Shown: positions 1-8,524 of the stretch, piece by piece
How positions within the stretch are numbered: position 1 is the first letter of the stretch
Layout of the letters: each line of letters starts with the position of its first letter
Assembly: GCF_019803445.1 (NCBI RefSeq)
Contig: NZ_CP081845.1
Location: 1 to 38,127 of the forward strand
Source of the DNA: Caenibius sp. WL
GTDB taxonomy: Bacteria; Pseudomonadota; Alphaproteobacteria; Sphingomonadales; Sphingomonadaceae
DNA: 38,127 bases
Direction: 5' to 3'
Position numbers and translations under genes: made by a program
The notes under the pieces: generated by a model
Told to the model about the DNA's origin: nothing
Seen by the model: only the letters and a program-made list of their open reading frames with translations
The model's database searches: none

Positions 1-1821
1 ATGGCGCAAGATCACCATAATTCCCTTGTCCGCGCCTTTGAGGAAGCGGAGCAGGCATCGCAGGAGGCCCGTTCCGAAAGCGAGCGCGCCCGTGATTATT
101 ATGACGGACGGCAGCTTACGCCCGAGCAAATCAAGGAACTCAAGAAGCGCAAGCAACCGATTGTCATTGAAAACCTGATCCGTCCGAAAGTGGATTATCT
201 CTGCGGCCTTGAGCGCCAGTCTCGTACCGATCCGCGCGCTTTGCCGCGTACGATCGTTCATGAGGATGATGCCAACGCCGCGACTGACGCCCTGCGTTAC
301 GCGACTGAGGATCAGGATTTCGCGATCAAGCGTTCCCACGTGTTCCAGAACATGTTGATCGAGGGTTTCGGCGGCGTGGAGGTTACCGCCGAGCAGGTGC
401 GCGACGGTATCGATCCGGCAATCAAGGAACTGGATTGGGACCGGCTGTTTTTCGATCCGCATTCGCGCAAACCTGATTTCAGCGATGCCATGTATCTTGG
501 CTACGTGACATGGATGGACTTTGACGAGGCAATCCGGCGCTGGCCCGATGCGCGTGCGGCAATCGAAGCCTCGTTCGCGCGCGGTTATTCGTCCGCCTTC
601 GAAACCTATGACGATAAGCCGCGCTGGGCCAACTGGTCGGATGGCAAGCGCCGCCGTGTCCGTATCGTCACGATGTATGATCGCAGGCGGGGGCAATGGG
701 AGCGGTGCGTGTTCACCCTCTCCGGCGAAGTGGAGCCCACGGCCCCATCGCCGTTCCTGGACGAGAACGGACATCCTGATTGCGGCTTGATCCTGCAATC
801 CGCTTATGTGGACCGCGATAACGACCGTTATGGGCCTGTGCGCGACTTCATGACGCTGCAAGACGAAGTGAACAAGCGGCGGTCCAAGTTTCTGCATTTG
901 TCGAACAGCCGCCCGGTTCGGGTATCGCCTGCATCTGGCCTTGATCCGGAAGCGGCGCGGCAGGAGTTCAACCGCCCCGATGGCATTTTGATGGCCGAAC
1001 AGGGCGAGGTGGAGGACCTGACGAGCGGCGCGATGGCTGCGGGCCACTTCAACCTGCTGGCTGAGGCAAAGGACGCCATCAAAGCTGTCGGCCCGAATGC
1101 GACGATGCAGGGCAAGTCCGAGGTCGGCCAGTCAGGACGGGCTATTCTCGCCTTGCAGCAGGGCGGAATGACCGAAGTCGCGCCACTGCTGGACGCGCTG
1201 CGGCACTTCAATATTCGGGTCTATCGGGCCGTTTGGAACCGCATTCGCCAGTTCTGGACGGCAGAACGTTGGGTGCGTGTAACCGATGACGAAAAGAACG
1301 TCCGCTTTGTGGGTTTCAACGTCTCGCGCGCCGATGACGCGATGATGAAAATCCGCGAAGCGCTGCGGACTGGTCAGATCGACCAGCAGCAGGCGGCGCA
1401 GTTCAGTCAGCAGGTGCAGCTTGATCCGGTGATGATGCAGCCCATGAACGTGGTTGCCGAACTGGACGTTGATATCGAAATAGATGAAGTGGTCGATACG
1501 CCGACTTTGCAGATCGAGCAGTTCGACCAGTTGACCAAGCTGGCCCCGATGGCCCCGCCGCAATTCCTGCCGACAATGTTCGAGATGATGATCGAAGCGT
1601 CGTCGCTGCGGAACAAGGACAAGCTGCGCGAAATCATGGAGCAGGCGAAGAACCAGAAGCCTGACCCGATGCAGCAAGCAGCGCAGCAGTTGCAGTTCGA
1701 AGGCGCTGTTGCCGAGGTTGAGAAAACCAAGAGCGAAACCAAGCGCAACAACGCTGACGCTCAAGCCAAACTGGTTGGCGCTGCCAAGGATGCAGCCGCA
1801 GCCAGCATGGGCATGATCTAA
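1..1821 (+). CDS. Portal protein, P22-like
   Basis: 606-residue portal, the dodecameric ring at the capsid vertex through which DNA is packaged and ejected. It shows the P22-portal-type pattern: an acidic and basic helical start, a Trp/Tyr-rich middle (around residues 170-225) and a long Gln-rich helical C-terminus (after about 540) like the barrel region of podovirus portals. It is somewhat shorter than P22 gp1 (725 residues). It is followed by scaffold and capsid and, if the window is circular, directly preceded by the large terminase, the classical order. The ATG is base 1; the matching Shine-Dalgarno AGGAGGA lies at the very end of the window, where another ATG at 38125-38127 would add one Met in frame. 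The family call rests on pattern and context, not on a search. Confidence 0.9.
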   Translation: MAQDHHNSLVRAFEEAEQASQEARSESERARDYYDGRQLTPEQIKELKKRKQPIVIENLIRPKVDYLCGLERQSRTDPRALPRTIVHEDDANAATDALRYATEDQDFAIKRSHVFQNMLIEGFGGVEVTAEQVRDGIDPAIKELDWDRLFFDPHSRKPDFSDAMYLGYVTWMDFDEAIRRWPDARAAIEASFARGYSSAFETYDDKPRWANWSDGKRRRVRIVTMYDRRRGQWERCVFTLSGEVEPTAPSPFLDENGHPDCGLILQSAYVDRDNDRYGPVRDFMTLQDEVNKRRSKFLHLSNSRPVRVSPASGLDPEAARQEFNRPDGILMAEQGEVEDLTSGAMAAGHFNLLAEAKDAIKAVGPNATMQGKSEVGQSGRAILALQQGGMTEVAPLLDALRHFNIRVYRAVWNRIRQFWTAERWVRVTDDEKNVRFVGFNVSRADDAMMKIREALRTGQIDQQQAAQFSQQVQLDPVMMQPMNVVAELDVDIEIDEVVDTPTLQIEQFDQLTKLAPMAPPQFLPTMFEMMIEASSLRNKDKLREIMEQAKNQKPDPMQQAAQQLQFEGAVAEVEKTKSETKRNNADAQAKLVGAAKDAAAASMGMI

Positions 1822-1937
1822 CCAACGAGATTACGCGCGTTCCATGTCCCTTTCGAGGGATGGCGCGTCGTGCCTGTCGCCGGGGCAATCGGGCGTGAAC
1901 GGTGGTGCCGACCATAACGGGCGTGAACGAGGACGAC

Positions 1938-2666
1938 ATGAGCGATCTGGATGACATTCTGAACGGAAGCGATGAACCTGAGGTGGTGGAAACCCCTGCC
2001 GAGCCGGTGCAACAGCCGCGCGATGAGGCAGGGCGATTTGCAACGAAGGAAACGGGCGAAACGCCGCAGGAAACCCCTGCGGAGCCGGTGGAGCCGACCG
2101 GTGGTGACCTTCCCAAGGAAGAGTTCGAAGGGCTGAAAGCGGAACGGAAGCGCCGTCAGGCGGCGGAAGAAGAACGTGATCGGCTTCGCGAACAACTACA
2201 GTCGAACCAGAACCCTCCCGCCCCGCCACCGTCCCTGTGGGACGATGAACAGGGGTGGACCCAGCATTTCGGCGGACAGGTCATTCAGGCGGCTGCGTTG
2301 AATGCCCGACTGGATATGTCCGAAATGATGGCCCGGCAGGCCAATCCTGATTTCGAAGAAGCGAAGCAGGAATTTCTTGCCATGGCCCAGCAGAACCCGG
2401 CGCTGCTGGATATGGCGCGTGCAGACCCGCACCCGTGGAACAAGGCGTATCAAATCGTCAAAAGCCATCGGGCGATGCAGGAACTTGGCGCGACCGATGT
2501 CACGTCTCTCGAACAGAAACTTCGCGAGAAGATCCAGGCGGAAATGGCCGCGCAGGCCCCCGCTGCCCCGGTTCTTCCAAACTCGCTGGCAGATGCCCAA
2601 TCGTCACGCGGCGGCGTAGTGCCGCAGGCTGGCGGGGTGTCTCTGCAAGACATCCTGGGGAGTTAG
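1938..2666 (+). CDS. Scaffolding protein
   Basis: 242-residue internal scaffold that should guide procapsid assembly and then leave. The sequence has the composition of phage scaffolds: an acidic Pro/Glu-rich N-terminus with a DEAGRFA motif (about residues 30-35), a charged coiled coil (about 58-90), Gln/Ala-rich helices and a short Gly-rich tail. It lies between portal and capsid, the standard position. An in-frame ATG exists at 1902, but 1938 is preferred because GAGGA lies just upstream and the protein then begins with the acidic MSDLDDIL typical of scaffolds. No protease motif was seen, so maturation proteolysis, if any, is not encoded here. Confidence 0.85.
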   Translation: MSDLDDILNGSDEPEVVETPAEPVQQPRDEAGRFATKETGETPQETPAEPVEPTGGDLPKEEFEGLKAERKRRQAAEEERDRLREQLQSNQNPPAPPPSLWDDEQGWTQHFGGQVIQAAALNARLDMSEMMARQANPDFEEAKQEFLAMAQQNPALLDMARADPHPWNKAYQIVKSHRAMQELGATDVTSLEQKLREKIQAEMAAQAPAAPVLPNSLADAQSSRGGVVPQAGGVSLQDILGS

Positions 2667-2724
2667 TCGCCCCCGCTGATCCCGCGTCGAGATGACGCCG
2701 GTTTCCCTATGATGGAGACTTTCC

Positions 2725-3768
2725 ATGGCATTCACCACTGTCAACGCTGCAAACGTTGAAGAGCTTTGGGACAATGATTTCTTCAAGTCCTACGTCCGTG
2801 CAAACCGCTTCAAGCGGTACATGGGCACCACCGAAAACAGCATCATCCATACCAAGATGGACCTTACCAAGAAGGCCGGTGACGGGATTACGCTCCCGCT
2901 TATCACCGAACTGACGGGTGCTGGCCAGACCGGCAATGGTCTGCTGGAAGGCAACGAAGAGGCGCTGGGCAACTACGGTCACAAGATCGAAGTCGCCACG
3001 CGCCGCCATGCTGTTGCCGTGACGGACAATGACCAGCAGTTCACGGGCATTCCGCTGCGTGATGCGGCCAAGGAGCAGCTCAAGCTCTGGGCCATGAAGA
3101 AGCTGCGCACCAACATCATCGATGCCCTGGGCTCGAAGAACGGAATCATTTATGCGTCGGCTTCCGAAGGTGACAAGGACGCATGGCTGGCGGCCAACTC
3201 GGACCGTGTGATGTTCGGGGATGGCACGGTCGGCGGCTTCACCGACCACTCGGCCGATCTGGCACTTGTCACTGCTGGCATGAAACTCACCAAAGAGGTG
3301 GTTTCGAAGGCCAAGGCGAAAGCGGAACTGTCCACTCCCATCATCCGTCCGGTGACGGTGGGCGAGGACAGCGAAACTTACGTCATGTTCGTCGGCTCGG
3401 GTGCGTTCCGTGATCTCAAGACCGATCTGGCCACGAGTTTGCAGAATGCGCAGGAACGCGGCGACAGCAACCCGCTGTGGAACGATGGTGACCTGATGTG
3501 GGATGGCGTGGTCATCCGCAAGATTCAGGAAATCGCGTCTATCGGCAATGTCGGCGCGACGAGCGCCCGCATCGAACCCTATTTCCTGTGCGGTGCGCAG
3601 GCAATTGGTGTTGCGTGGGCGCAGACCACGAAGAGCACGACCGATGTTCGGGACTACGGCTTCGTCAAGGGCGTGGGCATCCACGAGATGCTCGGTGTCG
3701 AAAAGCTGATGTACCAGAACCAGGACCACGGCGTCTTCACGGGCTACGTGGGCGCTCTGGCGGTCTGA
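2725..3768 (+). CDS. Major capsid protein, N4-gp56 family-like
   Basis: 347-residue coat protein, predicted HK97-fold shell subunit. The region from about residue 50 to 100 carries the features I associate with the N4-gp56 (DUF4043) capsid family: GDGITLPL, LTGAG, LEGNEEAL and an RRHAV segment. The C-terminus (GVEKLMYQNQDHGVFTG) is also typical. It is not obviously P22 gp5-like, so the genome combines a P22-type portal and tail hub with an N4-gp56-type coat. The start has GGAG seven bases upstream. A strong hairpin follows the stop codon (see 3776-3804), which would let this abundant protein's mRNA be trimmed or partly terminated. Confidence 0.9.
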   Translation: MAFTTVNAANVEELWDNDFFKSYVRANRFKRYMGTTENSIIHTKMDLTKKAGDGITLPLITELTGAGQTGNGLLEGNEEALGNYGHKIEVATRRHAVAVTDNDQQFTGIPLRDAAKEQLKLWAMKKLRTNIIDALGSKNGIIYASASEGDKDAWLAANSDRVMFGDGTVGGFTDHSADLALVTAGMKLTKEVVSKAKAKAELSTPIIRPVTVGEDSETYVMFVGSGAFRDLKTDLATSLQNAQERGDSNPLWNDGDLMWDGVVIRKIQEIASIGNVGATSARIEPYFLCGAQAIGVAWAQTTKSTTDVRDYGFVKGVGIHEMLGVEKLMYQNQDHGVFTGYVGALAV

Positions 3769-3775
3769 TGAGAGG

Positions 3776-3804
3776 CGGGGGGCTTCGGCTCCCCGTTTCC
3801 ATTT
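3776..3804 (+). terminator. UUCG-loop hairpin terminator after capsid gene
   Basis: GGGGGGC-TTCG-GCTCCCC (3777-3794) forms a seven-pair stem (one G-U) with a stable UUCG loop, extended by C3776-G3795 and followed by GTTTCCATTT. It looks like a moderate intrinsic terminator or mRNA 3-prime stabiliser separating the highly expressed capsid gene from the tail genes. Confidence 0.6.
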
Positions 3805-3816
3805 CGGGAGGCGCCG

Positions 3817-4035
3817 ATGCGTATCCGCTTTACCGGTGAACACACCAACGGCCGCACGTCGATCACCTACGAGGGTGTGACGTTCGATGGCCACGAACCC
3901 ACCGAATGCCCCGACGAGTTGGCCCTGCGGCTGATTGAGGGGGAATTCGAACGAGCCGATCCACTGGATCACGATGGCAACGGCAAGAAGGGCGGCTCTC
4001 TGCCCCGCACGCGTCGGAAGAAGGTTGGCGAATAA
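3817..4035 (+). CDS. Small conserved-type virion-region protein, unknown
   Basis: 72-residue protein, not recognised. It has a beta-rich N-terminal half ending in a GHEPTECPDELA segment and a very basic C-terminus (KKGGSLPRTRRKK). GGAGG lies five bases before the ATG. Its stop codon overlaps the start of the next gene by one base, so the two are probably translationally coupled. The position after the capsid is typical of small head-tail or decoration proteins, but nothing in the sequence proves a structural role. Confidence 0.7.
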   Translation: MRIRFTGEHTNGRTSITYEGVTFDGHEPTECPDELALRLIEGEFERADPLDHDGNGKKGGSLPRTRRKKVGE

Positions 4036-4394
4036 TGGCTGTAAACTACAATGTCGCGGTCAAGACCGCGCGCATGACCACGACCCGCGACCACTTCGCG
4101 AACGGGACCCTTGAACTTCTCACAGCGGCGGATGCCGTCCTTGTGACGTTTGGCCTTTCCGCAAGCGGCGGGACCATATCAGGCGATACCTGGACGTTCG
4201 TGCTCGATGCGAACACGGTTGCCGCAACGGGGACTGGCACTGCGACGAAGGCTCAGTTGAAGACCAGCGGCGGCACGGCGAACCTGACCGGGCTGACTGT
4301 TGGCACAACCGGGACCGATATCATTCTTAACAACACGTCGATTGCCACCGGGCAGGACGTGACGCTTTCGAGCGCAACGATCAAGCACGCCTGA
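4035..4394 (+). CDS. Gly/Thr-rich small structural protein, putative
   Basis: 119 residues rich in Thr, Gly, Ala and Val with alternating beta-strand character (for example SASGGTISGDTWTFVL and GLTVGTTGTDIILNN) and only one acidic cluster. Such composition is common in phage decoration or tail surface proteins. The start overlaps the previous stop (TAATG). No signal peptide or membrane segment. Function is inferred from position only. Confidence 0.65.
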   Translation: MAVNYNVAVKTARMTTTRDHFANGTLELLTAADAVLVTFGLSASGGTISGDTWTFVLDANTVAATGTGTATKAQLKTSGGTANLTGLTVGTTGTDIILNNTSIATGQDVTLSSATIKHA

Positions 4395-4396
4395 CC

Positions 4397-5131
4397 ATGG
4401 CTTACGTCACTGAGGACTTGATCCTCGAATTGAGCACGAGCACAGGCACCAGCCCTTTCACCCTTGCGGGAGCGGTGAATGGGTTTTTCGCTTTCTCGTC
4501 CGTGTGTTCGGTGGGCGATACCGTTCCGTACACCATTCAGGCTGTTGACAGTAATGGAGCGCCGACTGGCGACGTGGAGGAAGGGATAGGCACCTACTCC
4601 GCTGCGAATACTCTGACCCGCACCACCATCTTGCGCAGCAGCAATGCCAATGCGGCGGTGAATTTCAGTACGGGGACGAAACGCGTGGGCCTCGTTTTGT
4701 TGTCCCGCACGCAGAAGTGGACGCAGATAGCCACGGCAACGCCGACCGGCGTGAACACGGTCGATTTCACCAGCGTTCCCCGCCATTTCACTGATCTGAG
4801 GTTGGCTTATAGCGGCGTCAGTCATGATTCTGGAACGAGCACCAGCATCAACTTATCTGTGTCGCCTGATGGAGTGACATTTGCAACCGCTGTGACTGTT
4901 GGGGCAGCGATTGCCGCTAGCGGTTCTCTATACGGTGAGACGCGCATTACTAACTACAAGGAAAATTCGGGCTCATTCGATGGCGGGGCTGCTTCGGTAT
5001 CGACAAGCCCAACGATTGCCGCCGCCAATTTTGGAGGCGGTTGGCGGTGCGATGGCGGCATTTCTGCGCTTCGCGTCGGGACTATCGCTGGCAATTTCGA
5101 CGCTGGCACCATCACATTGTTCGGGAGGTAA
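4397..5131 (+). CDS. Putative tail or decoration protein with fibre-type N-terminus
   Basis: 244 residues. The first roughly 105 residues have a layout I know from phage adhesion or decoration proteins: DLILELSTSTGT, TLAGAVNGF, VCSVGDTVPYTIQAVD, GIGTYSAANTLTRTTI, then NFSTGTKRVGLVLL. The remainder is beta-rich and ends in GTITLFGR, as seen in many fibre-tip proteins. It could be a surface fibre or receptor-contact protein distinct from the main fibre at 14885. There is no clear Shine-Dalgarno; with a two-base gap it may rely on translational coupling. Confidence 0.65.
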   Translation: MAYVTEDLILELSTSTGTSPFTLAGAVNGFFAFSSVCSVGDTVPYTIQAVDSNGAPTGDVEEGIGTYSAANTLTRTTILRSSNANAAVNFSTGTKRVGLVLLSRTQKWTQIATATPTGVNTVDFTSVPRHFTDLRLAYSGVSHDSGTSTSINLSVSPDGVTFATAVTVGAAIAASGSLYGETRITNYKENSGSFDGGAASVSTSPTIAAANFGGGWRCDGGISALRVGTIAGNFDAGTITLFGR

Positions 5132-5134
5132 GCC

Positions 5135-5437
5135 ATGGGCATGGCACTCCGCATTAACGCTGCGACCGGCGTTGAGGAAGTCGTTGAAATTCCCGATCCG
5201 GCGCCGGTTGTCCCCGAAGTGGTCTCGCGTCGGCAAGCGTTGCTGGCCCTTGAAGGTGCTGGCCAGCTCGATGCAGTAGAAGCACTGGTTGCGCAACTCC
5301 CGCGCTCTGCACAAATCGAATGGGCGAACGCAACCGAGTTCCGGCGCGATCATTACCTGATTGCGCAGATCGGGACAGCGCTTGGACTGACGGAACAGCA
5401 AATCGATGCGCTGTTTATCGAGGCCGGGAGCCGTTAA
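5135..5437 (+). CDS. Small tail-region protein of unknown function
   Basis: 100 residues. The pattern SRRQALLALEGAG, then AQIEWANATEFRRDH and a closing GLTEQQIDALFIEA is one I recall from proteins that follow tail-fibre genes in many phages and prophages, where it resembles assembly chaperones in size. GGAGG lies seven bases before the first ATG (a second in-frame ATG follows at 5141). The protein is mostly alpha-helical and acidic. A tail-assembly role is plausible but unproven. Confidence 0.65.
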   Translation: MGMALRINAATGVEEVVEIPDPAPVVPEVVSRRQALLALEGAGQLDAVEALVAQLPRSAQIEWANATEFRRDHYLIAQIGTALGLTEQQIDALFIEAGSR

Positions 5438-6187
5438 GTGATCTTCGGCGGCGCGCCGTTCGGTGCGGTCCCGTTCGGTTCACTGGGACTTAATCTTCCC
5501 GCGCCCGGAATATTCGGCGCGCTTTCGGCACAGGAGAGCGGAGCCGACACATTTGCGGCCACTGCGACTGTTGCAATATCCGGCGCACTGGCAGCGGTGG
5601 AAGCGCCCGATACATTCGCCGGTCAGGGCGGTGTGCTTGTCGCCGGGAGCCTTGCAGCCTCCGAAACTGGCGATGACACGTTCTACGCCTTCATTTTCCA
5701 GCCTGCCGTTGGATACATGGCGGCAACGGAAACCGGGCAGGACATTTTCAGCGGTACTGGCGATCCGGTCGTTATTGGCGATCTCGTCATATCGGAACCC
5801 CAGCCTGATTATGTGATCGTTTACGGCGCAGTCTCCGTATCCGGCGCACTGGCGGTAGTGGAAAGTGGTGCCGACGATTTCGACGGGTTGATCGTCCGCC
5901 CGGAAGTGGTCGGCGCACTCACCGCTCAGGAAATTGGCTCCGATATCTTTGCGGCGTCGGGCGTTGTGCCCCATTTCGCCTATCTCGCCGCTCTTGAAAG
6001 CGGACCCGACACATTTGCGGCAATCGGCGTTGCGCCGATCTACGGGGTGATGGGCGCGCTTGAGGGCGAGAATGACAATTTCGAAGGGGGCGTTGCGACC
6101 CCGGCCTATCGGTCCGCAGGCGGCATAGAGCGGGGCGTTCTTTCCGCCCCTCGCTCCGCCTCCCGATACGCAGAAAGCAGGAGATAG
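5438..6187 (+). CDS. Tandem-repeat protein, nine short E-x-G-x-D-x-F repeats
   Basis: 249 residues starting with GTG directly after the previous stop, GGGAG upstream. Apart from a Gly/Phe-rich start and a basic tail it consists of nine degenerate repeats of roughly 20-27 residues with the core G-x-L-A-A-x-E-x-G-x-D-x-F-x-G (for example GALSAQESGADTFAA, GSLAASETGDDTFYA, AYLAALESGPDTFAA). Core spacing varies, so this is a beta-repeat rather than a helical repeat. The location between fibre-type genes and gp4 suggests a virion surface or tail component; the acidic, regularly spaced Glu/Asp may bind cations. No specific function recognised. Confidence 0.65.
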   Translation: MIFGGAPFGAVPFGSLGLNLPAPGIFGALSAQESGADTFAATATVAISGALAAVEAPDTFAGQGGVLVAGSLAASETGDDTFYAFIFQPAVGYMAATETGQDIFSGTGDPVVIGDLVISEPQPDYVIVYGAVSVSGALAVVESGADDFDGLIVRPEVVGALTAQEIGSDIFAASGVVPHFAYLAALESGPDTFAAIGVAPIYGVMGALEGENDNFEGGVATPAYRSAGGIERGVLSAPRSASRYAESRR

Positions 6188-6190
6188 CCC

Positions 6191-6817
6191 ATGGCGGTCA
6201 ACTGGGTTCCGAAAGCGGAGGGCGCAACCTATCGCTACACGTGGGCGCCCGCTCTCCTGCCCGGCGATACGATCTCGTCTTATGTGCTGGAGCCGGATGG
6301 TGCGAGCATCGTAAGCGACAGCCACGATAGTTCGGTAATCGAAGTCTATCTGGCTGGCGGCGCTGTGGGGGCGATCTGCACAATAGCGGCGACGGTCTAC
6401 ACCACCTACGGCGAAACACAGAAAGAGACGATCTATGTTCCCATCGTCTCGCGTGATCTGGCGCGGCTTAGCACTGCTGGGGAAATCGCGGCATTTGCGC
6501 TGCGGAAGATCGTAGGGATTGGTGAGCAAGCATCGTCGGGCGAGTTCGACGATGCGCTTGAATGGCTGAATGACATGCTGGCCGATTGGAAGGGGCAGGG
6601 CGCTGACACCGGCGTCAATCTCCCTCTGGAGGCGTCGGAAAAGCTCTATGTGCCGGATCAGTTCATCGCCGCGATCAAAAACAACCTGATTATTCGAGTG
6701 GCGGACAATTATGGACGGGAAATTTCCCCGGTAACTGCGAAACTGGCGATGACAGGCCTCCAGCAGATCAAGCAGGCACTGTTGCCGCGTGAGCGCGGGA
6801 CAACCGAGTACTTCTGA
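6191..6817 (+). CDS. Tail-hub adaptor, P22 gp4-like, with extra N-terminal domain
   Basis: 208 residues. Residues about 95-208 (from LSTAGEIAAFALRKIVG, through ALEWLNDMLADWKGQG, to the YGREISPVTAKLAMTGLQ stretch) match the helical pattern of P22 gp4-type head-completion proteins, which plug the portal and retain packaged DNA. Residues 1-90 form a separate beta-rich, Ig-like segment, so the protein is longer than a bare gp4 domain. In P22, gp4 sits directly on the portal; here the next gene is the gp10 homologue, and the stop overlaps its start (TGATG), supporting a joint role in closing the head. Confidence 0.8.
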   Translation: MAVNWVPKAEGATYRYTWAPALLPGDTISSYVLEPDGASIVSDSHDSSVIEVYLAGGAVGAICTIAATVYTTYGETQKETIYVPIVSRDLARLSTAGEIAAFALRKIVGIGEQASSGEFDDALEWLNDMLADWKGQGADTGVNLPLEASEKLYVPDQFIAAIKNNLIIRVADNYGREISPVTAKLAMTGLQQIKQALLPRERGTTEYF

Positions 6818-8202
6818 TGCCCAATCTTGGACTTGCCACCAGTACCGTGCGGAGATCGCGCGGTGAACTACCGCAGCTTCCGCTCGTCAACATGTTCGCG
6901 GAGGCCGCAATCACGGAGCCAGAGCGTTTCTCACTGCTCTCACGTCCAGGATTTTCAGGCAACGGTCAGCAATATGGGGATGGCCCGATAAGGGCACTAT
7001 TCCGGCAGCAAGGCGTTCTGAACGGTCGAATTATCGCGGTCTCGGATACCGATTTCTACGTAGATGGTGAACGAAAGGGGCTTTTGGCTGGAAGCGGCGC
7101 GGCCAATCTCGCTGGCAACGAAATCGGCGTTATTGGAACTGCTGGTGAGACGGTTTCCTTCTGGGATGGCACGAATTATCGATCTGTGGCGTTTCCCGAC
7201 AACGCCAATGTCACGAGAGTGGCGGAGCAAGGCGGGCGCTTTATTTTCCTGCGGGCTCAGTCGCATCGTTACTACTGGACGAAGCCTTATACGGCGATGA
7301 TCAACGGCAGCGGCGATATCGTCGTCGATCCGCTTGATTACGCCAGTGCTGAGAACGAACCCGATCATCTACTCGATATCCTCGTTATCGAAGACTCGCT
7401 GGTACTGTTCGGCCAGAACACCATCGAGTTTCATGCCGAGACGGGGCAGTCCGCAGCGCCGTGGGCTCCCATGCAAGGGCGGGTGTATCAAAAGGGCATT
7501 CGCGCCTCTGGTTGCGCTGCGCACTTTGACAACTCGTTCGCGTGGGTCAGCGAGGAGAACATCGTCTATCGTGCAGGGAACGTTCCGCTAGCGATCAGCG
7601 ACGAAGGCATTGTGGAACTGATATCCGGTTCCCTTAACTGTCAGGTCACCTCGTTCTATCTTGAAGGCAACGAGTTCCTCAAGATCGATTTGGACACAGT
7701 TTCTCTGGTTTACGGGGCCAAGAGCCAGCAGTGGGCGGAATGGAGTTCCAACGGTGGCCCACTCCTCGGGGGTGTATCGATCTCAGGCCCGGTGTTCGGT
7801 TCGGTCGAAGATGGCAAGCTGCTGATCTTCTCCGAATACGATGACCTGGGTGCGGCGCAGGTTCGCCGCTTCCGCGCTGGCTTACCGGCTAATGGCGGAA
7901 CGATGACAATCGATAATCTGGGTATCCGGACGAACCCGGGCCAGACGAATTACACTGTGGGCGACTACGCCGATCCCATCGTCGAAGCGCGGCTATCACG
8001 AGACGGCGGGCAGACCTGGGGCCTCTGGCGGCAAACTTCGCTTGGCAAACAAGGCGTGTATCGCAAGCGGCCTGAATGGCGCTCGTGGGGTGTTGTCGAT
8101 GCGCCGGGCGTTTTGTTCGAGTTCCGCGTGGCCGATCCGGTGAGTTTTCGGGTGAGCGGGGCATTCTACAACGAGCAAATGGGCGGACGGGGCCGTGGGT
8201 AA
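6817..8202 (+). CDS. Packaged-DNA stabilisation protein, P22 gp10-like
   Basis: 461 residues, beta-rich, of the length expected for P22 gp10, the hexameric tail-hub protein that attaches fibres and seals the channel. The N-terminus (LGLATSTVRRSRGELPQLPLVNMFAE) is the usual opening, followed by many short strands with Asp-Gly turns. Start overlaps the upstream gp4-like gene by one base, stop overlaps the downstream gene by eight bases, so this is a continuous late operon. Family assignment is by recall of pattern plus neighbour order. Confidence 0.85.
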   Translation: MPNLGLATSTVRRSRGELPQLPLVNMFAEAAITEPERFSLLSRPGFSGNGQQYGDGPIRALFRQQGVLNGRIIAVSDTDFYVDGERKGLLAGSGAANLAGNEIGVIGTAGETVSFWDGTNYRSVAFPDNANVTRVAEQGGRFIFLRAQSHRYYWTKPYTAMINGSGDIVVDPLDYASAENEPDHLLDILVIEDSLVLFGQNTIEFHAETGQSAAPWAPMQGRVYQKGIRASGCAAHFDNSFAWVSEENIVYRAGNVPLAISDEGIVELISGSLNCQVTSFYLEGNEFLKIDLDTVSLVYGAKSQQWAEWSSNGGPLLGGVSISGPVFGSVEDGKLLIFSEYDDLGAAQVRRFRAGLPANGGTMTIDNLGIRTNPGQTNYTVGDYADPIVEARLSRDGGQTWGLWRQTSLGKQGVYRKRPEWRSWGVVDAPGVLFEFRVADPVSFRVSGAFYNEQMGGRGRG

Positions 8203-8524
8203 ATTCGTCACCTCTACGGAAAGACTGGTCAATGCCACCGGTCAGGCAGAGTTTCGCTTTCAGCGCTTTCTTGAGGGTTTGAGCACCGACATTGAAGCAC
8301 TGCAGGAAGCCGCTGCTACGTTTGTCGTCAAGGATACCACAGCCAATTGGGGCAGTCCCACGGGCACCGCGAGCCGGGCGGCATTCGCGACCTACACCGC
8401 ACCCGTTGTCTCCGACCCGCCAACGCAGGCTGAAATGCAGGCTTTGGCCAATCACGTACAAACCCTTTCCCGTACATTGAAAGCGCTGATCGACGATCTG
8501 CGAACAAGTGAGGTAATCCTGTGA
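8195..8524 (+). CDS. Small virion-region protein, unknown
   Basis: 109 residues with GTG start inside the end of the gp10-like gene. It reads as helical and acidic with repeated Ala/Glu stretches (EALQEAAATF) and a C-terminal heptad-like segment (ANHVQTLSRTLKALIDDL). Such short proteins commonly follow gp10 homologues in alphaproteobacterial phages. It overlaps the next start by four bases (GTGA). No catalytic motif; structural or assembly role inferred from position. Confidence 0.7.
   Translation: MGKFVTSTERLVNATGQAEFRFQRFLEGLSTDIEALQEAAATFVVKDTTANWGSPTGTASRAAFATYTAPVVSDPPTQAEMQALANHVQTLSRTLKALIDDLRTSEVIL

Noticed and set aside
2707-3972. Long minus-strand ORF over the capsid gene
   Set aside because: Antisense shadow of a strongly recognisable capsid gene; composition (His/Arg/Val-rich) is typical of GC-rich antisense frames.
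5480-6529. 349-residue minus-strand ORF
   Set aside because: Shadow of the repeat protein and gp4-like gene.
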